A DNA stretch of 13,658 nucleotides from JAICIG01 sp035532215 (GTDB lineage Bacteria > Planctomycetota > Planctomycetia > Pirellulales > JAICIG01). The notes under the pieces were generated by a model. That model did not search any database. It was not told where the DNA came from and worked only from the letters and a program-made list of their open reading frames with translations. Position 1 is the stretch's first letter; every line of letters starts with the position of its first letter. This document shows positions 13,140 through 13,658 of this stretch, one piece after another. The position numbers and the translations under genes are program-made. The stretch spans positions 1 through 13,658 of the forward strand of contig DATKRK010000336.1 in NCBI GenBank assembly GCA_035532215.1, read 5' to 3'.

Positions 13140-13568
13140 TTAAAGTCCACGCCAGCGCTCATACACAGATACTAGAAGAGCGTGGAACGGCCAGAAGATA
13201 GGATCGCCGGGAGACTTGTGCGGGTTGGGCATGTCTCCACCCAGGTTGTTGTGTACGTTGGCATGGAACGGCAGGATTGCGGTATTAAGCGCGTCATAGT
13301 CCACAAATGCAGCTACTGCGGCGCCTTGGAATTGTGGCGGCAGGGGCATGTTAACGTTGGTGTTATTCTTATTCAATTCCGGAGGGACCGGGTCGCCCGG
13401 GTCCCACATCGGGAACGGAACAAACTGAACACCACCGTGGAGGACAAGCCAGTTTTCCAGTTCTGCCATGAAGTGCTGATGCCAAGCCAAAAACCCACGT
13501 CCGTGGATGTCGAGGATCCTATCTTCCGCAGGTCGGTTTGGTAATTTCCGTGAATTTCCCGAGCGGCG
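13140..13568 (-). pseudogene. Tyrosinase-domain remnant lacking its N-terminus
   Basis: The frame is open for 142 residues from just after the TGA of the gene upstream (13571-13569) to TAA at 13142-13140. It contains the second part of a CuA site, DIHGRGFLAWHQHF (20-33, H22 and H30), and a CuB site, HANVHNNLGGDM (102-113, H102 and H106) followed by SPGDPIFWPFHALL (119-132, H129). In tyrosinases the CuA site needs one more His upstream, and the first His of the usual DPxFxxHH is Phe here. There is no ATG or GTG before the CuA motif; the first possible start is a TTG inside it (13490). It is therefore probably the broken 3' part of a copper oxidase gene. GC content is visibly lower than around it, suggesting transfer. 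Confidence 0.7.
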
Positions 13569-13658
13569 TCAGGAGCCGTAAGAGTCGGGATCGAGTCCCA
13601 GCAGGGTGACGACCTGACGCTGCACGGGCGTCAGTTCCGTGACCATCACTCGCGGCTC
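13569..13658 (-). CDS. 3' end of an unidentified gene (partial)
   Basis: The frame is open from the window edge to TGA at 13571-13569 and encodes 29 residues: EPRVMVTELTPVQRQVVTLL, then GLDPDSYGS. The even composition and the LTPVQRQVVTLLGLDPDSY ending look like a real C-terminus. Short endings of this style occur in some transposases, but that is a weak recollection and no assignment is made. The tyrosinase remnant follows in the same frame right after the stop. Confidence 0.5.
   Translation of the reverse strand, partial: EPRVMVTELTPVQRQVVTLLGLDPDSYGS

Overview
The window looks like a piece of a GC-rich planctomycete chromosome, most like the Pirellulales. The clues are a secreted peptidase with the planctomycete LEALELRTLLS-type N-terminal motif, small secreted proteins of the kind found in that group, a duplicated ABC-2 permease, and short palindromic repeats between genes. 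No database search was possible, so the taxonomy is an inference.

Layout. At 1-193 is the 3' end of an unidentified plus-strand gene. At 234-641 (minus) is a truncated pectate-lyase-fold remnant with an in-frame TAG. At 762-860 is a cluster of short repeats, and the last copy supplies the end of the next gene. At 837-2771 (minus) is a sedolisin (S53) peptidase with a long Gly/Tyr repeat tail. At 2847-2994 is a nested inverted-repeat element. At 3204-6456 (minus) is a tight three-gene operon: a GT2 polyprenyl-phosphate glycosyltransferase, a GT87 membrane glycosyltransferase and a ChbG/YdjC deacetylase, with stop/start overlaps at both junctions. It reads as a lipid-linked sugar pathway.

The stretch 6652-8105 is accessory DNA, visibly poorer in GC. 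On the minus strand it has an XRE-type regulator that overlaps a gene for a PD-(D/E)XK-nuclease-like protein. On the plus strand, from a shared 50-bp control region with an inverted repeat, it has a shortened BsuBI/PstI-restriction-enzyme-like ORF, then the C-terminal fragment of a second, more canonical BsuBI/PstI enzyme. No methyltransferase lies in the window. This is the best candidate for an undescribed or decaying restriction-derived system.

The stretch 8364-10982 (plus) has a small secreted helical protein, a terminator-like hairpin, two 39-bp direct repeats, a perfect 58-bp palindrome, a good sigma70-like promoter and a double-length ABC-2 permease. At 11023-11649 (minus) is a secreted protein with 15 cysteines in 65 residues. 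At 11891-12670 (minus) is a classical SDR oxidoreductase. The right end (13140-13658, minus) holds a tyrosinase remnant without start codon, immediately behind the 3' end of another, unidentified gene. No rRNA, tRNA or CRISPR array was seen.
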